DNA of 36,690 bases, taken from IMG/VR virus record IMGVR_UViG_3300035701_000133, positions 1-36,690 of that record; one strand, written 5' to 3'. The position numbers and the translations under genes were made by a program. This stretch comes from a virus. Below are positions 1-7,671 of the stretch, piece by piece. Numbering within the stretch: the first letter of the stretch is position 1; each line of letters begins with the position of its first letter. The notes under the pieces are model-generated. The model was not told the DNA's origin. It searched no databases and saw only the letters and a list, made by a program, of their open reading frames with translations.

Positions 1-230
1 ACCTTGTGCATCACACTAAAAGTAGGGTATTCGATAAGCTGGGCAACAAAGTAAAGGAAGATGACGATGACACGCAAGTTTATGCCGATGCGCTAACTAT
101 TGCATACCAATCGGGATTTTTCGATGGCAAGAAAGCAGCACAGCGCACAGAGCCTGTGGGTTGCGTTGCTGACATTGATAGATTGCAGCGTCAAATGTTT
201 TTGGATTTAGGTTACTCCCTGTCCGACCCA
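1..230. repeat. Left copy of terminal direct repeat
   Basis: Bases 1-230 recur as 36461-36690 with one difference: C at 128 against T at 36588. The change is synonymous (Gly GGC/GGT) in the gene that crosses the junction. The repeat shows that the sequence closes on itself, giving a unit of about 36,460 bp. Because it lies inside a gene, it more likely reflects a circularly permuted headful genome or assembly overlap than a fixed physical end. Confidence 0.95.
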
Positions 231-422
231 CTCTACACCACCCCACCCGCACAGCCAGCACCTGTGCAGCAAGAGCCTGATGAGACAGAAACCTTGCACT
301 ATCATGCTTTTAACTACCGAAATGCACACGTTGCCCAAGCGCATGAGTTGTGGCTTATGTTGGAGAAGTTTGTTGATCGAAAAATCAAAGAAGCCGCCCT
401 TAGCACGAAGGAGAACACATGA
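1..422 (+). CDS. Hypothetical protein, 3' part (continues from 36409)
   Basis: This is the 3' part of a gene whose true start is the ATG at 36409. The first two bases are the end of a Tyr codon, and the frame runs through the terminal repeat. Joined across the repeat, the protein starts MTGYESKKAAALDEDGMYLV and is about 157 residues. The GTG at 6 is only an internal Val codon. The middle carries an acidic run (EDDDD), then a Pro/Ala/Gln-rich linker, and a helical C-terminus ending in KEN. I recognise no domain. The stop overlaps the next ATG (ATGA). It belongs to the rightward operon of small accessory genes that follows the SNF2-like helicase. Confidence 0.8.
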   Translation, partial: LVHHTKSRVFDKLGNKVKEDDDDTQVYADALTIAYQSGFFDGKKAAQRTEPVGCVADIDRLQRQMFLDLGYSLSDPLYTTPPAQPAPVQQEPDETETLHYHAFNYRNAHVAQAHELWLMLEKFVDRKIKEAALSTKENT

Positions 423-423
423 C
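408..423 (+). promoter_or_regulatory. Repeated strong ribosome binding site cassette
   Basis: AAGGAGAACACATGAC at 408-423 is repeated base for base at 650-665. A degenerate copy (AAGAGAGCACATGAAA) occurs at 839-854. Each copy combines a near-perfect Shine-Dalgarno, the start codon of the next gene and the overlapping stop of the previous one. A related AGGAGAACAAATG precedes the small terminase gene. Confidence 0.8.
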
Positions 424-664
424 ACCAAAAAGTTATGACATTGACACCGCTAAAGAAATAGTAGGCGATGCGCGTATGCGCGTTATTGAAGCCAAAGCAA
501 GGCAGGATGCCGACAACGGCGTTATGGATGGTATGGCGCATGTGGAAACCGAGGTTAGCTATTGGGATAGGGTAGTGCAGTCTATGGAGTTGGTTGTATA
601 CGATGCAGCGTATCGCAAAAGGTTAGAAAGAATCCAACGCATCAAAGAGAAGGAGAACACATGA
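419..664 (+). CDS. Hypothetical small helical protein
   Basis: An 81-residue protein of unknown function, highly charged and predicted mainly helical. Met is frequent and the C-terminus is Lys/Arg/Glu rich (ERIQRIKEKENT). The last three residues, ENT, match the end of the preceding protein because both genes end inside the same repeated GGAGAACACATGA sequence. It starts at an ATG that overlaps the upstream stop (ATGA) behind a strong Shine-Dalgarno, and its own stop overlaps the next start. It is co-transcribed in the rightward operon. No motif points to a role; the coding call rests on operon context and translation signals. Confidence 0.75.
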   Translation: MTPKSYDIDTAKEIVGDARMRVIEAKARQDADNGVMDGMAHVETEVSYWDRVVQSMELVVYDAAYRKRLERIQRIKEKENT

Positions 665-852
665 CTATCGCATGGTACGACCCCACCAACCATCACGTTA
701 GCACGGACAAGAACGACCCCCTGTTTACACCGCTTGGTCAGTTGTGGCCTTTGGTTGTGCAGCAAGAGCGTAACTTCTGCCCCCGCTGCGGTAAGCGCAC
801 CAAAGACTTGACCGTTATCCACACTTGCACACCACCACAAGAGAGCACATGA
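661..852 (+). CDS. Small zinc-ribbon-like protein
   Basis: A 63-residue protein with a CPRC motif near residue 40 and a further His/Cys pair (HTC) about 15 residues on, giving a CxxC...HxC arrangement that could bind one zinc ion. The N-terminal half carries several Trp and His residues (MTIAWYDPTNHH). Short zinc ribbons of this kind are common in phage accessory operons and usually act in nucleic-acid or protein binding, but the partner cannot be read from the sequence. It starts at an ATGA overlap behind the repeated AAGGAGAACAC Shine-Dalgarno and its stop overlaps the next ATG at 849. Confidence 0.75.
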   Translation: MTIAWYDPTNHHVSTDKNDPLFTPLGQLWPLVVQQERNFCPRCGKRTKDLTVIHTCTPPQEST

Positions 853-1184
853 AACCAAGTCACCCAAAAATTAGGCAGCTATTGCGCCAGTACCAAGACG
901 GCCTGACAGCAAAAGAAATATCTGAACGGTTAGAAAAAAGACACGACACAATTTATGCTGCGCTGCAAAATATGCCGGATACTTACATAGATAGATGGCT
1001 AGAGGCCCAGCAGCAGTTGCCGCCACAAGCCGTATGGTGCGCTGTAGTGCCGCCCGAAAATTGTCCTAAACCCAAACCAAAAAATGTCAGACCTACCCAA
1101 CTTCGCCGCGTGGAACCACGAAACTTTAGCGAAATTCGCTTTGGAAGCGTACTTACGAATGCAAGCCCAGCAGGAAGCTATTGA
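849..1184 (+). CDS. Putative helix-turn-helix protein
   Basis: A 111-residue protein; the ATG at 849 is chosen because it overlaps the upstream TGA and follows the AAGAGAGCAC Shine-Dalgarno. Residues of roughly 8-45 (IRQLLRQYQDGLTAKEISE then ALQNMPDTYIDRW) have the pattern of a winged or MarR-like helix-turn-helix: a helix, the turn around DGLTAKEIS, and a recognition helix. The C-terminal half is Pro/Lys-rich and looks unstructured. It may be a phage transcription regulator or DNA-binding accessory factor. The last 101 bases overlap another small gene (1084-1248) in a different frame, so the extreme C-terminus may be under dual constraint. Confidence 0.72.
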   Translation: MKPSHPKIRQLLRQYQDGLTAKEISERLEKRHDTIYAALQNMPDTYIDRWLEAQQQLPPQAVWCAVVPPENCPKPKPKNVRPTQLRRVEPRNFSEIRFGSVLTNASPAGSY

Positions 1185-1248
1185 ACAACTGCGGGGCGAT
1201 CTGAAGGACGCTATGGAACAAATTAGGTCAAATTTACGCCAGCATTAA
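1084..1248 (+). CDS. Small coiled-coil protein overlapping HTH gene
   Basis: A 54-residue reading frame, MSDLPNFAAWNHETLAKFAL onward, ending in a Gln/Glu-rich helix (QQEAIEQLRGDLKDAMEQIR) that should form a coiled coil. It lies out of frame in the 3' end of the HTH gene and ends 15 bases inside the 3' end of the convergent endolysin gene. The clean amphipathic pattern and my recollection of similar small proteins in environmental betaproteobacterial phages support it as a real gene. Its function is unknown. It is the last gene of the rightward block that starts at 33596. Confidence 0.7.
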   Translation: MSDLPNFAAWNHETLAKFALEAYLRMQAQQEAIEQLRGDLKDAMEQIRSNLRQH

Positions 1249-1755
1249 AGTTGCTGCCGTCTGCACATGAGCAACCCGATTTAGCCACCCCTTGATAAAC
1301 CTAGCTTGGTCTGGCTTACGCTCAACAATACCCTTGTAAAAGGCTTCTTTAACATTGCTAAATTTCTCAACCAAGTCGGTGCTTGATTTAACTGCTGCAA
1401 TGGTTGCTGGGCCAATAGCGCCATCAGGGTTTGTACCTACTGCGGACTGCAAAGTTTTTACTGCACGACTAACACCAGCGTTAACAGCAAAGTCGTAAAC
1501 CAAGTAATCAACGCCAGCAGGCAATTCATCGCCACGAATCTTGTCCCAAAAGTTAGCCTTGTAAAATGACCTGACTATTTCTTTTGGGGGTGTTTCACCC
1601 TTATCAATCAACTTCCAACCTTCCCAATGAGGGTTTGGGTTACGAGCAATACCCGCATAAGTTTGACCGCCTGAGTCGCCAACAAGTGTGGTCAGTTGGT
1701 AACCACCTTCAGACTCAAGCACCAAGTCACAAGATTTTTCCCAGTTGTCTTTCAT
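1234..1755 (-). CDS. Endolysin, GH108 muramidase type
   Basis: A 173-residue lysozyme that cuts the peptidoglycan glycan chain at the end of infection. The N-terminal domain shows the GH108 hallmark SEGGY at residues 15-19, with Glu16 as the expected catalytic acid, followed by GDSGGQTYAGIAR, the usual conserved substrate-cleft segment. Residues of about 100-165 (NAGVSRAVKTLQSAVG, DGAIGPATIAAV) match the peptidoglycan-binding domain that accompanies this family. There is no signal peptide or SAR segment, so export depends on the holin. It overlaps the holin gene by ATGA. Length and motifs are typical and the enzyme should be active. Confidence 0.93.
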   Translation of the reverse strand: MKDNWEKSCDLVLESEGGYQLTTLVGDSGGQTYAGIARNPNPHWEGWKLIDKGETPPKEIVRSFYKANFWDKIRGDELPAGVDYLVYDFAVNAGVSRAVKTLQSAVGTNPDGAIGPATIAAVKSSTDLVEKFSNVKEAFYKGIVERKPDQARFIKGWLNRVAHVQTAATLMLA

Positions 1756-2159
1756 TTTGCAGCCACGCCTTGCATCTTCTCAGCCGTACGCATACCACCC
1801 AGGCCAAGCATACCCAACAGCAACGGCATCATGGTGCCCGTGTCCATTGTGGGGAACTTGACCGGGTGACCGGCCAAGGCCGAGCCCCACTCAGCCAACG
1901 GGCCGACGACGAACTGCACGGCAAACCCAGCGCCGCACACCCAGCCGATGGCTGGCCGCCAGCCGGAGACAAAGACGCTGCTGCTGGCCGCTTCGATCTT
2001 GTTGATGTCCATCTGGCCCGCAAGCTGGGCCAACTCACCAGACTGTTGGAGTTTGAGCAACTCCAATTTGGCCGCAGCCGCTTGTGCAGGATCAGGAAAA
2101 ACCCTATCAAAAACTTTGCCGCCGATGTCGAGCAATGCGGATACAGGGTCGAGTGTCAT
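1752..2159 (-). CDS. Holin, three-TM type
   Basis: A 135-residue membrane protein matching the Holin_3TMs-like pattern. It has an amphipathic N-terminal helix (PDPAQAAAAKLELLKLQQ), then hydrophobic segments around residues 66-90 (SGWRPAIGWVCGAGFAVQFV) and 108-122 (MMPLLLGMLGLGGM), with a conserved WRPAIGW motif. It should form inner-membrane holes that release the endolysin and so time lysis. It sits between the endolysin and a small coiled-coil membrane protein, with ATGA overlaps on both sides. The family assignment is from the WRP motif and position; the exact number of membrane crossings cannot be settled by eye. Confidence 0.88.
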   Translation of the reverse strand: MTLDPVSALLDIGGKVFDRVFPDPAQAAAAKLELLKLQQSGELAQLAGQMDINKIEAASSSVFVSGWRPAIGWVCGAGFAVQFVVGPLAEWGSALAGHPVKFPTMDTGTMMPLLLGMLGLGGMRTAEKMQGVAAK

Positions 2160-2374
2160 TTGTCTACTTTGTGATCCAGTTTGTCAAAAATCTTGCCCAG
2201 CATCTCTTTGACTTCCCGCATATCGTCCTTGTAGTCCTGACGGGCAACGTAGATTGTGGGCAACTTAGACAAGTCGTTTTTAAGTTCTTGCACTGCTGTC
2301 CACAACTCACGCGCAAACCATCCGGCTACACCCATGCAGCCGCCCAGGATGAGGTTGATTGTTTGCTGATCCAT
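2156..2374 (-). CDS. Small membrane-anchored lysis-cassette protein (XhlA-like)
   Basis: A 72-residue protein with one N-terminal hydrophobic segment (INLILGGCMGVAGWFAREL) and a charged coiled-coil tail (DDMREVKEMLGKIFDKLDHK). This architecture resembles the XhlA/haemolysin-type partners of phage holins, although those usually carry the membrane segment at the C-terminus, so the similarity is loose. Its location directly before holin and endolysin suggests a role in lysis timing or envelope disruption. The start overlaps the upstream stop (TAATG) and its stop overlaps the holin start (ATGA). No classical Rz/Rz1 spanin pair is visible nearby. Confidence 0.8.
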   Translation of the reverse strand: MDQQTINLILGGCMGVAGWFARELWTAVQELKNDLSKLPTIYVARQDYKDDMREVKEMLGKIFDKLDHKVDK

Positions 2375-5115
2375 TATTCGTTACTCAAAGCATTGATAAC
2401 GGCAACTGGCGGCGTGTTTGGGATTGCGCTTGTAATTTTTTTAGTTGTAGTTCCAACACCCAATTGTTTAGCTTGGGCTTTTCCTACGGCAGCCGCCGCG
2501 GTTGTGGAATTAGAAAGTTCAGTGGCAATTTCAACGGCCAATTTTTTGTCAATGCGGCCTTCTAATCTTCCCAATATCATGTTTGCAAAAGACCAAACTT
2601 TGTTCAATGGAAATACGTGAGGCGTTGTTTCCTCGCGAAACAATTTAAGCGCAGAATTTTTACTTAATTTGCCTTGCGCTGCCAAAGTTTCAAATGTTTC
2701 GCCTTGCGCCAATTCAGTTTGAATGTTTTTAACCGCCGCTCGCACTTCGGGTAACCCCACGGTTAATTCATCCAGATATTGTTGCGTAACCATTGCGTTA
2801 ACGGGCGGTTTACTCACACCTAATTTATTGCCTGTTTGCTCAATAATTTTAAGTAACTCTGCGGCGTCTTTGGCAGTGTTAAACGTGGACGCAGCCGTTT
2901 TAGAATTATGCGCGTTAAGCACACGCATAATCCCTTGCTCGTTGTCAACCAAATGTTTAAGTGGATCAGATGCTTTGCCAGCGTCTTGCATGACACCACG
3001 GGCCAACGATGACTTAGCGGGCGCGTCCATCCGCGCCAGTGCTTGGCTGGCCGTTTCGGGGCTGTTAACAATTGCGGAGCGCAATTTGTCAGTTTGCTTG
3101 AACCCTAGATTAGACGAAGCCAATTTAAGCGCCTCGTCTTCAGCTTTAAACGTTTCCGCAACTTTGCCGGGGATTGTTTTGCCTTGCGCGGCCAATGCTT
3201 CTTCCGCTGCCGTAAGACCTTTAATTTGCCCGCCAATTTGATTGAGCCTAGTAGTCATGCCCATCCCAGCGCTGTCAAGCGCGCCAAGTTGCTTGGCGTT
3301 GTCAGCAATAAACTTGGCGTGCGCTTGCGGCGTGGCGGCTTTACCGCCTGCCAAAACTTGTTGCCGGTATAAATCTTCTACGCCGGTCTTTAAGTTTTGC
3401 ATCGCCGCTGGGTCTTGCTTAAACACTTTTAAAAATTGCAGCGTGCTACCTTCATCGGCCATAGCTTTGCTGACAATATCGCCAGGGCGCAACATAGGCT
3501 CATTAAGCGTACTGGTGCGGGTCAAGTTAGATGGCTGACCCGTTCTAAAAACATCCACGATACGTTCTTTGAACAACGTATTAGCGTTTTCAAATAGTGC
3601 TTTAGCTTCTGGCGCAACGTCACGATTAATAGCTGTGTTAAGCGAACTGTACAACTCGTTTAACCGCGCCCGCGTTATGTTTGCGCCCGCTTCGTTTGAC
3701 CCTTTAAGCGCGGCTCGGTCAATGTTGATTGCTTGACGTATGGCGTGCGCCTCTTCCAACGTAATAGGTACGGGTGGAGTGGTCAATTTAACCGGCACAC
3801 CCTGCACCATAGTTTCCACTTGTTTGGGGCCGTAACGCTCAAGTAGCGCAGCCGAATTGGGGGCCAAGCCTTTAAGCTGGGTAAGCAATTCACCGCGTTG
3901 TTCTTTAGCCACTCCAGCTAAACCAGATAAATTAATGGTGGCTTCAGGAGCCGCGTCAAAAGCGGCTTGATATGCTGGGCCAGTAACTGTGCGTTGGGTG
4001 TTTTTAAGCACTTCTTCATTAGCTTTTGCTAATGCTTGCCCAGTTTCTAATTGGCTTACGTTTGCAATGTTGCCTTCAACACCTCGGCGTTGTGCGGCGA
4101 GCGCGGCTTCAGCCGCTTGTTGTTCCGCAGTAAGCTGGCCCGTCATGGCCGTCTTTTGGCCTTGCAATGTAGCTGCTTCGCTCGCAAGGGCTTGCTTTAC
4201 TGCACGGCGCGGCGCGGTGGGGGACGCAATAGCAACAGGCAAATTGCCTTGAGCCAACGCGTTAACAATTCTGTTTGCCGCATCAAGTTTATTTTCCTGC
4301 GATGTTTTTAATGCTGCTGCCAAATCGTTGTACAACATTTGAGTGGCCGCAGTTGCATTTTTGGCCGTTTGCGCAAACGTGGCTAGTCCTGGGCTTCCTA
4401 CAATGGCAGCCGCTTGTTCTATAGTTTTACCTTGCTCAAGTAAAGTTTTAACTCGGCCCATAAGCACGGGGTCATTGTTTAAAACATCAGCCAACGCCGT
4501 AGTTTTTAACCTAGACGGCGCTAATATGTCGGCAGCGCCACTAACAATTTTGCCTACTTTGGGGCCAATATAGTCAATAGCTGGTTTAGCAAGCGTTGCG
4601 CCAGCCGCAAGCACCGGAAATATTTCACCACCAAATTGCGCTGCTTTTAACGGTTCTGTTGTTGGCTCTGCCGAGCCAAGTTTTACATAGAGTTTTCGGA
4701 TGTTTTCAGGGGTTGCGTCTTGGACGCTTTCAGCTTCGGTTCGGTTGGGGTTAAACATCCCCGTGATAGAGCCAGGAATACCCAAAATACTGGAAGTTAA
4801 ACCCCTGAACCCCGCCATTGAACCTTGCGCTTCGGCCACAACGTCTGGCGCTGCTGTAAACATACTTGGCAATTTTGGCGGCGGGCGGCGCGGGCCGTAC
4901 GCTGCCATCGTTCCTTCGGTTCTGCTTGCAGTGCGGCCACCGGGCATACCTTCAACAACCAATCCAAAACGTGTCTTAATTGCCTGTTGTGTTTCAGAAT
5001 TTGCGTTAGAAAAAGACGGGGTGCTGGCTATGTGCTTATCAAAAATAGCCTGTTTTGTTTCCGCGTTTGCGTTGGCGTAATCAGGGCTGCTAAGAATTTC
5101 TGCTGGGGTCGGCAT
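2374..5115 (-). CDS. Large ejection/internal virion protein
   Basis: A 913-residue protein, the largest in the genome, in the position of P22 gp16 or gp20, the proteins ejected with the DNA to form the trans-envelope channel. Residues of about 1-55 carry two copies of a short helical repeat (SPDYANANAETKQAIFDKHI and TPSFSNANSETQQAIKTRFG). A hydrophobic stretch around residues 165-185 (FPVLAAGATLAKPAIDYIG) could insert in a membrane. Most of the rest is Ala/Gln/Lys-rich and helical. The assignment comes from size, composition and the order of the late genes; there is no visible lytic transglycosylase motif. The 3' end overlaps the next gene by TAATG. Confidence 0.82.
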   Translation of the reverse strand: MPTPAEILSSPDYANANAETKQAIFDKHIASTPSFSNANSETQQAIKTRFGLVVEGMPGGRTASRTEGTMAAYGPRRPPPKLPSMFTAAPDVVAEAQGSMAGFRGLTSSILGIPGSITGMFNPNRTEAESVQDATPENIRKLYVKLGSAEPTTEPLKAAQFGGEIFPVLAAGATLAKPAIDYIGPKVGKIVSGAADILAPSRLKTTALADVLNNDPVLMGRVKTLLEQGKTIEQAAAIVGSPGLATFAQTAKNATAATQMLYNDLAAALKTSQENKLDAANRIVNALAQGNLPVAIASPTAPRRAVKQALASEAATLQGQKTAMTGQLTAEQQAAEAALAAQRRGVEGNIANVSQLETGQALAKANEEVLKNTQRTVTGPAYQAAFDAAPEATINLSGLAGVAKEQRGELLTQLKGLAPNSAALLERYGPKQVETMVQGVPVKLTTPPVPITLEEAHAIRQAINIDRAALKGSNEAGANITRARLNELYSSLNTAINRDVAPEAKALFENANTLFKERIVDVFRTGQPSNLTRTSTLNEPMLRPGDIVSKAMADEGSTLQFLKVFKQDPAAMQNLKTGVEDLYRQQVLAGGKAATPQAHAKFIADNAKQLGALDSAGMGMTTRLNQIGGQIKGLTAAEEALAAQGKTIPGKVAETFKAEDEALKLASSNLGFKQTDKLRSAIVNSPETASQALARMDAPAKSSLARGVMQDAGKASDPLKHLVDNEQGIMRVLNAHNSKTAASTFNTAKDAAELLKIIEQTGNKLGVSKPPVNAMVTQQYLDELTVGLPEVRAAVKNIQTELAQGETFETLAAQGKLSKNSALKLFREETTPHVFPLNKVWSFANMILGRLEGRIDKKLAVEIATELSNSTTAAAAVGKAQAKQLGVGTTTKKITSAIPNTPPVAVINALSNE

Positions 5116-5129
5116 GGTTTACACCTTTA

Positions 5130-6608
5130 TTATTTCAGCAGAGGGTTGCTTGCATCTACGCCGGTTGCAGCAGGGGCAGCGCCTGTTGCCATATCAACTG
5201 TTGTAAATTGATCTTTTCTGGCTTTCATTAACCGCAGCACAGTTTTGCCAGCTTCTTTTCTTATTTTTGTTGGCAATGTTGGGTCAGCAAGCTGACCCGC
5301 TGCTTGCTTGTATGACGTTGTATCCGCATTAGATTGTGGCCCTTCGAATCTAGGAACCATTTTTAGTGCGATGTCTGCAATAGGTTGAAGTTTGCCAATA
5401 GCTATCGCGCCTTCGGGTGCTTGACCAAAGAATCCTGCACCAACATCATAAAGGCGACCAGCACCACTGCCGGTAGATTGGTCAATTAATCCACCATCTT
5501 TAGTTACATCTGTAAGTTCTACAATGGCTTGGTTAAGGTCTTTAACTAGCTGTGCCTTTCCTTGTTTTGTTTTCTCAAACGTGGCACTTGGCTTTCCTGC
5601 ACCTTTTTGCGTGACTATAGGAAGGCCAAACTTGTTGAAGAACGTGACATTTCCAGCATTGTCAACTTCGCGGAACGCTGCGGTAGTGTTAGGGTCATCT
5701 TTAGCTACTTGGTCTTTAGGTGCGCGAACTAAATCTTTAAAATCGTTAGATTCGGCGTATTTTGCAAGCGAAGCTGGCGTAAATTTATCTGGGTCAATTT
5801 TGCCAAACGGAGAGTCTATCTTTTCAGCTTTTGTTACCGCTACTAAATCAGATTGATCACCACTAAGGTTAAACGCTTTGAGAGACGCTGGCGTGTATTT
5901 TGACGCATCAATAGGCGCAAAAGCAGTGTTGCGTTGGTTAAGCAATGCTTTGTATCGCTCTCCCAATAACGTCATCTGTTCTTTAACGCCGGGTAAATCA
6001 GAAAATTTTGTTAATTGTGCGTACCGATTTTCTAAGGCTTTTATTGCGTCTGCTTGTGGCGCTGCCGCAAGCTGATTGACAGGTGGTGCGGCAGGCGGCG
6101 TCAGTTGGTTCATTACCGGCGCTGGCGTAGTCAAGTTAAGGGGTGGGACATTACGCTGGTTAAACATGGGTACGTTTTGATCCATACCAAATGTGCCCGA
6201 GCCCATTGCGCCAGGTGTAGGGCCAGCGTTTGGTATAACAGGCGCAGGCGCACCATAAATGCCAGCTTTCGTTGCTTCGGCCAAGCGTTGCAAAGATTGC
6301 AACCCCGTTACGCCCTGTTGCGAAACTCGAGGGTCTCTGTGCGTTGCCATTATTCGAAATGCTTGCATCATGTCTGATGGGCCACCATTTTCTCCTATGG
6401 CTTTTGTCATTTGGCTAACGTAATCTTCATCTTGTCGAAGTTGACGTTGCGCCTGATCCATCTGCATTTGAGCGTTTTGTTGTTGCGTACCAGCAGCGCG
6501 TTGCTGGGCTTGCGAGGCCAAAATGTTTTGTACTTGGCCTTCGCGCGCCAATGGATCAGCAAGCTGAAGCGGCTGAACCCCAAGAGCAATTCGTGTATCT
6601 AATGGCAT
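5130..6608 (-). CDS. Ejection/internal virion protein
   Basis: A 492-residue protein between two other putative ejection proteins. The N-terminus (LADPLAREGQVQNILASQAQ) leads into a Gln-rich coiled coil through about residue 60. A Pro/Ala/Asn/Gln-rich linker (about residues 120-185) follows, then a more ordered C-terminal half. The Gln-rich helical N-terminus and low-complexity linker are typical of podovirus DNA-ejection proteins comparable with P22 gp20. It is probably packed in the capsid and injected into the envelope. There is no enzyme motif. Spacing to its neighbours is short (14 and 9 bases), consistent with one late transcript. Confidence 0.8.
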   Translation of the reverse strand: MPLDTRIALGVQPLQLADPLAREGQVQNILASQAQQRAAGTQQQNAQMQMDQAQRQLRQDEDYVSQMTKAIGENGGPSDMMQAFRIMATHRDPRVSQQGVTGLQSLQRLAEATKAGIYGAPAPVIPNAGPTPGAMGSGTFGMDQNVPMFNQRNVPPLNLTTPAPVMNQLTPPAAPPVNQLAAAPQADAIKALENRYAQLTKFSDLPGVKEQMTLLGERYKALLNQRNTAFAPIDASKYTPASLKAFNLSGDQSDLVAVTKAEKIDSPFGKIDPDKFTPASLAKYAESNDFKDLVRAPKDQVAKDDPNTTAAFREVDNAGNVTFFNKFGLPIVTQKGAGKPSATFEKTKQGKAQLVKDLNQAIVELTDVTKDGGLIDQSTGSGAGRLYDVGAGFFGQAPEGAIAIGKLQPIADIALKMVPRFEGPQSNADTTSYKQAAGQLADPTLPTKIRKEAGKTVLRLMKARKDQFTTVDMATGAAPAATGVDASNPLLK

Positions 6609-6617
6609 GATTGATCC

Positions 6618-7325
6618 TTACGACCGTAGTCCAATTGATGCGTTATAACCGGCGTATGGCTCACTCATTAAAGAACTGCCACCGCCAGGGGGCCGCAATC
6701 TATTTAAATAATCTTGTCCTTGGCTGTAGTTTAAGTATGATCCTAAAGCGCTAGTAAGCGCATTTGCACCACCAACGTAGCCGGACGCGCGGGCGTCAGC
6801 ACCCCCCATATATGCTTCACTAGCGCCTGCGCCGTATGACCGACCAGCCTCGCCTAAAGTATTGGCGGTAGTCATGCCCACACCCGCTAGACTTTGCAGC
6901 GGGTTAAGCAGGGCTGCACGTTCAGTCTGGTAACGGTTAAAAGCGTTTGTGTACTCTTGCGACCCCATGTCTTCGCCGTAGCGAGTTGCGGCCTTCAAAG
7001 CCGCGCCAGAGATCAAGCCACCACGGGCAGCGGCTTGACGATCAATTGCTTTTTGGCCTTCGCTTAAACGGAATGCATAACCTGGGTCTGCTTGAAATTT
7101 ATCCATCCCAAACGGCTTGTAATCAGCCGCAGCGGTCAGCTTGTTAAGCGCCCCTACTCCAGCCTCTAAGAAAGGCTGTTGCCGCTGCACATTTTCTTGG
7201 TACATTTTGTACTGCAACTCAGCAGCGCGGTCAGCAGCGCCTGCTTGAGTGTCAGCGGCTTTGCTGGCGGCACTTGCACCAAGCAACGAACTGCCAAAAA
7301 TTGCGGCTGGGATCATCCAAGGCAT
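6618..7325 (-). CDS. DNA ejection protein, gp7-like
   Basis: A 235-residue protein. It starts with a hydrophobic Ala/Ser/Gly-rich segment (MIPAAIFGSSLLGASAASKA) that could be a membrane anchor or cleaved leader, comparable with the processed N-terminus of P22 gp7. A helical region follows (AADRAAELQYKMYQENVQRQ) and then a Gly/Ala/Tyr-rich C-terminal half with NAFNRYQTERAALLNPLQSL. Proteins with this layout are regularly found beside the large ejection proteins of podoviruses. Role and homology to gp7 are inferred from order and architecture. It begins one base past the cupin gene stop. Confidence 0.78.
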   Translation of the reverse strand: MPWMIPAAIFGSSLLGASAASKAADTQAGAADRAAELQYKMYQENVQRQQPFLEAGVGALNKLTAAADYKPFGMDKFQADPGYAFRLSEGQKAIDRQAAARGGLISGAALKAATRYGEDMGSQEYTNAFNRYQTERAALLNPLQSLAGVGMTTANTLGEAGRSYGAGASEAYMGGADARASGYVGGANALTSALGSYLNYSQGQDYLNRLRPPGGGSSLMSEPYAGYNASIGLRS

Positions 7326-7326
7326 A

Positions 7327-7671
7327 TCAAACTCCTTCGCTCAAACACTGAGCAATATTACGCGCCTGGTCAATATCCCCAGGCACAATTAACAGGTCAT
7401 CAATCGCGTCTTCATCAGTGCAATCAGAAGCGTGTATGCAATACCAAACAACGTCTGTAATTGATTTTACGCCGTGGTGTTGCCCTGCCGTTATAGTCAA
7501 GCAAGCGGGGGCGTTAACAATGGATTTAACGCCGTTTACGATAAGTTCCACAGACCCACTAGCCAAAATAGATAGGTGGTCATGTTTGTGCGCGTGCTGC
7601 ACTAAAATTTGACCCGCAGGAATAAACGCTTCTTTAGCGTACACACCTGAACTAAAGTGGTGGTGAATCAT
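7327..7671 (-). CDS. Cupin-fold protein in the virion operon
   Basis: A 114-residue single-domain cupin. Motif 1 is the His cluster at residues 26-32 (HAHKHDH) followed by SILASGSVELIVNG; motif 2 is the PACLTITAGQHHGV segment with His65 and His66. These His residues could hold a metal ion in the beta-barrel. Cupins range from enzymes to sugar-binding and structural proteins, so the substrate is unknown. I chose the ATG at 7671, whose A overlaps the upstream TGA (TGATG), over the TTG one codon earlier. Its place between baseplate-like proteins and ejection proteins is unusual and suggests a virion part or a host-modifying enzyme. Confidence 0.85.
   Translation of the reverse strand: MIHHHFSSGVYAKEAFIPAGQILVQHAHKHDHLSILASGSVELIVNGVKSIVNAPACLTITAGQHHGVKSITDVVWYCIHASDCTDEDAIDDLLIVPGDIDQARNIAQCLSEGV

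Noticed and set aside
1234-2374. Rz/Rz1 spanin pair in the lysis cassette
   Set aside because: No lipoprotein signal or nested Rz1-like frame was seen; the 72-residue gene has a membrane anchor and coiled coil but no convincing partner.
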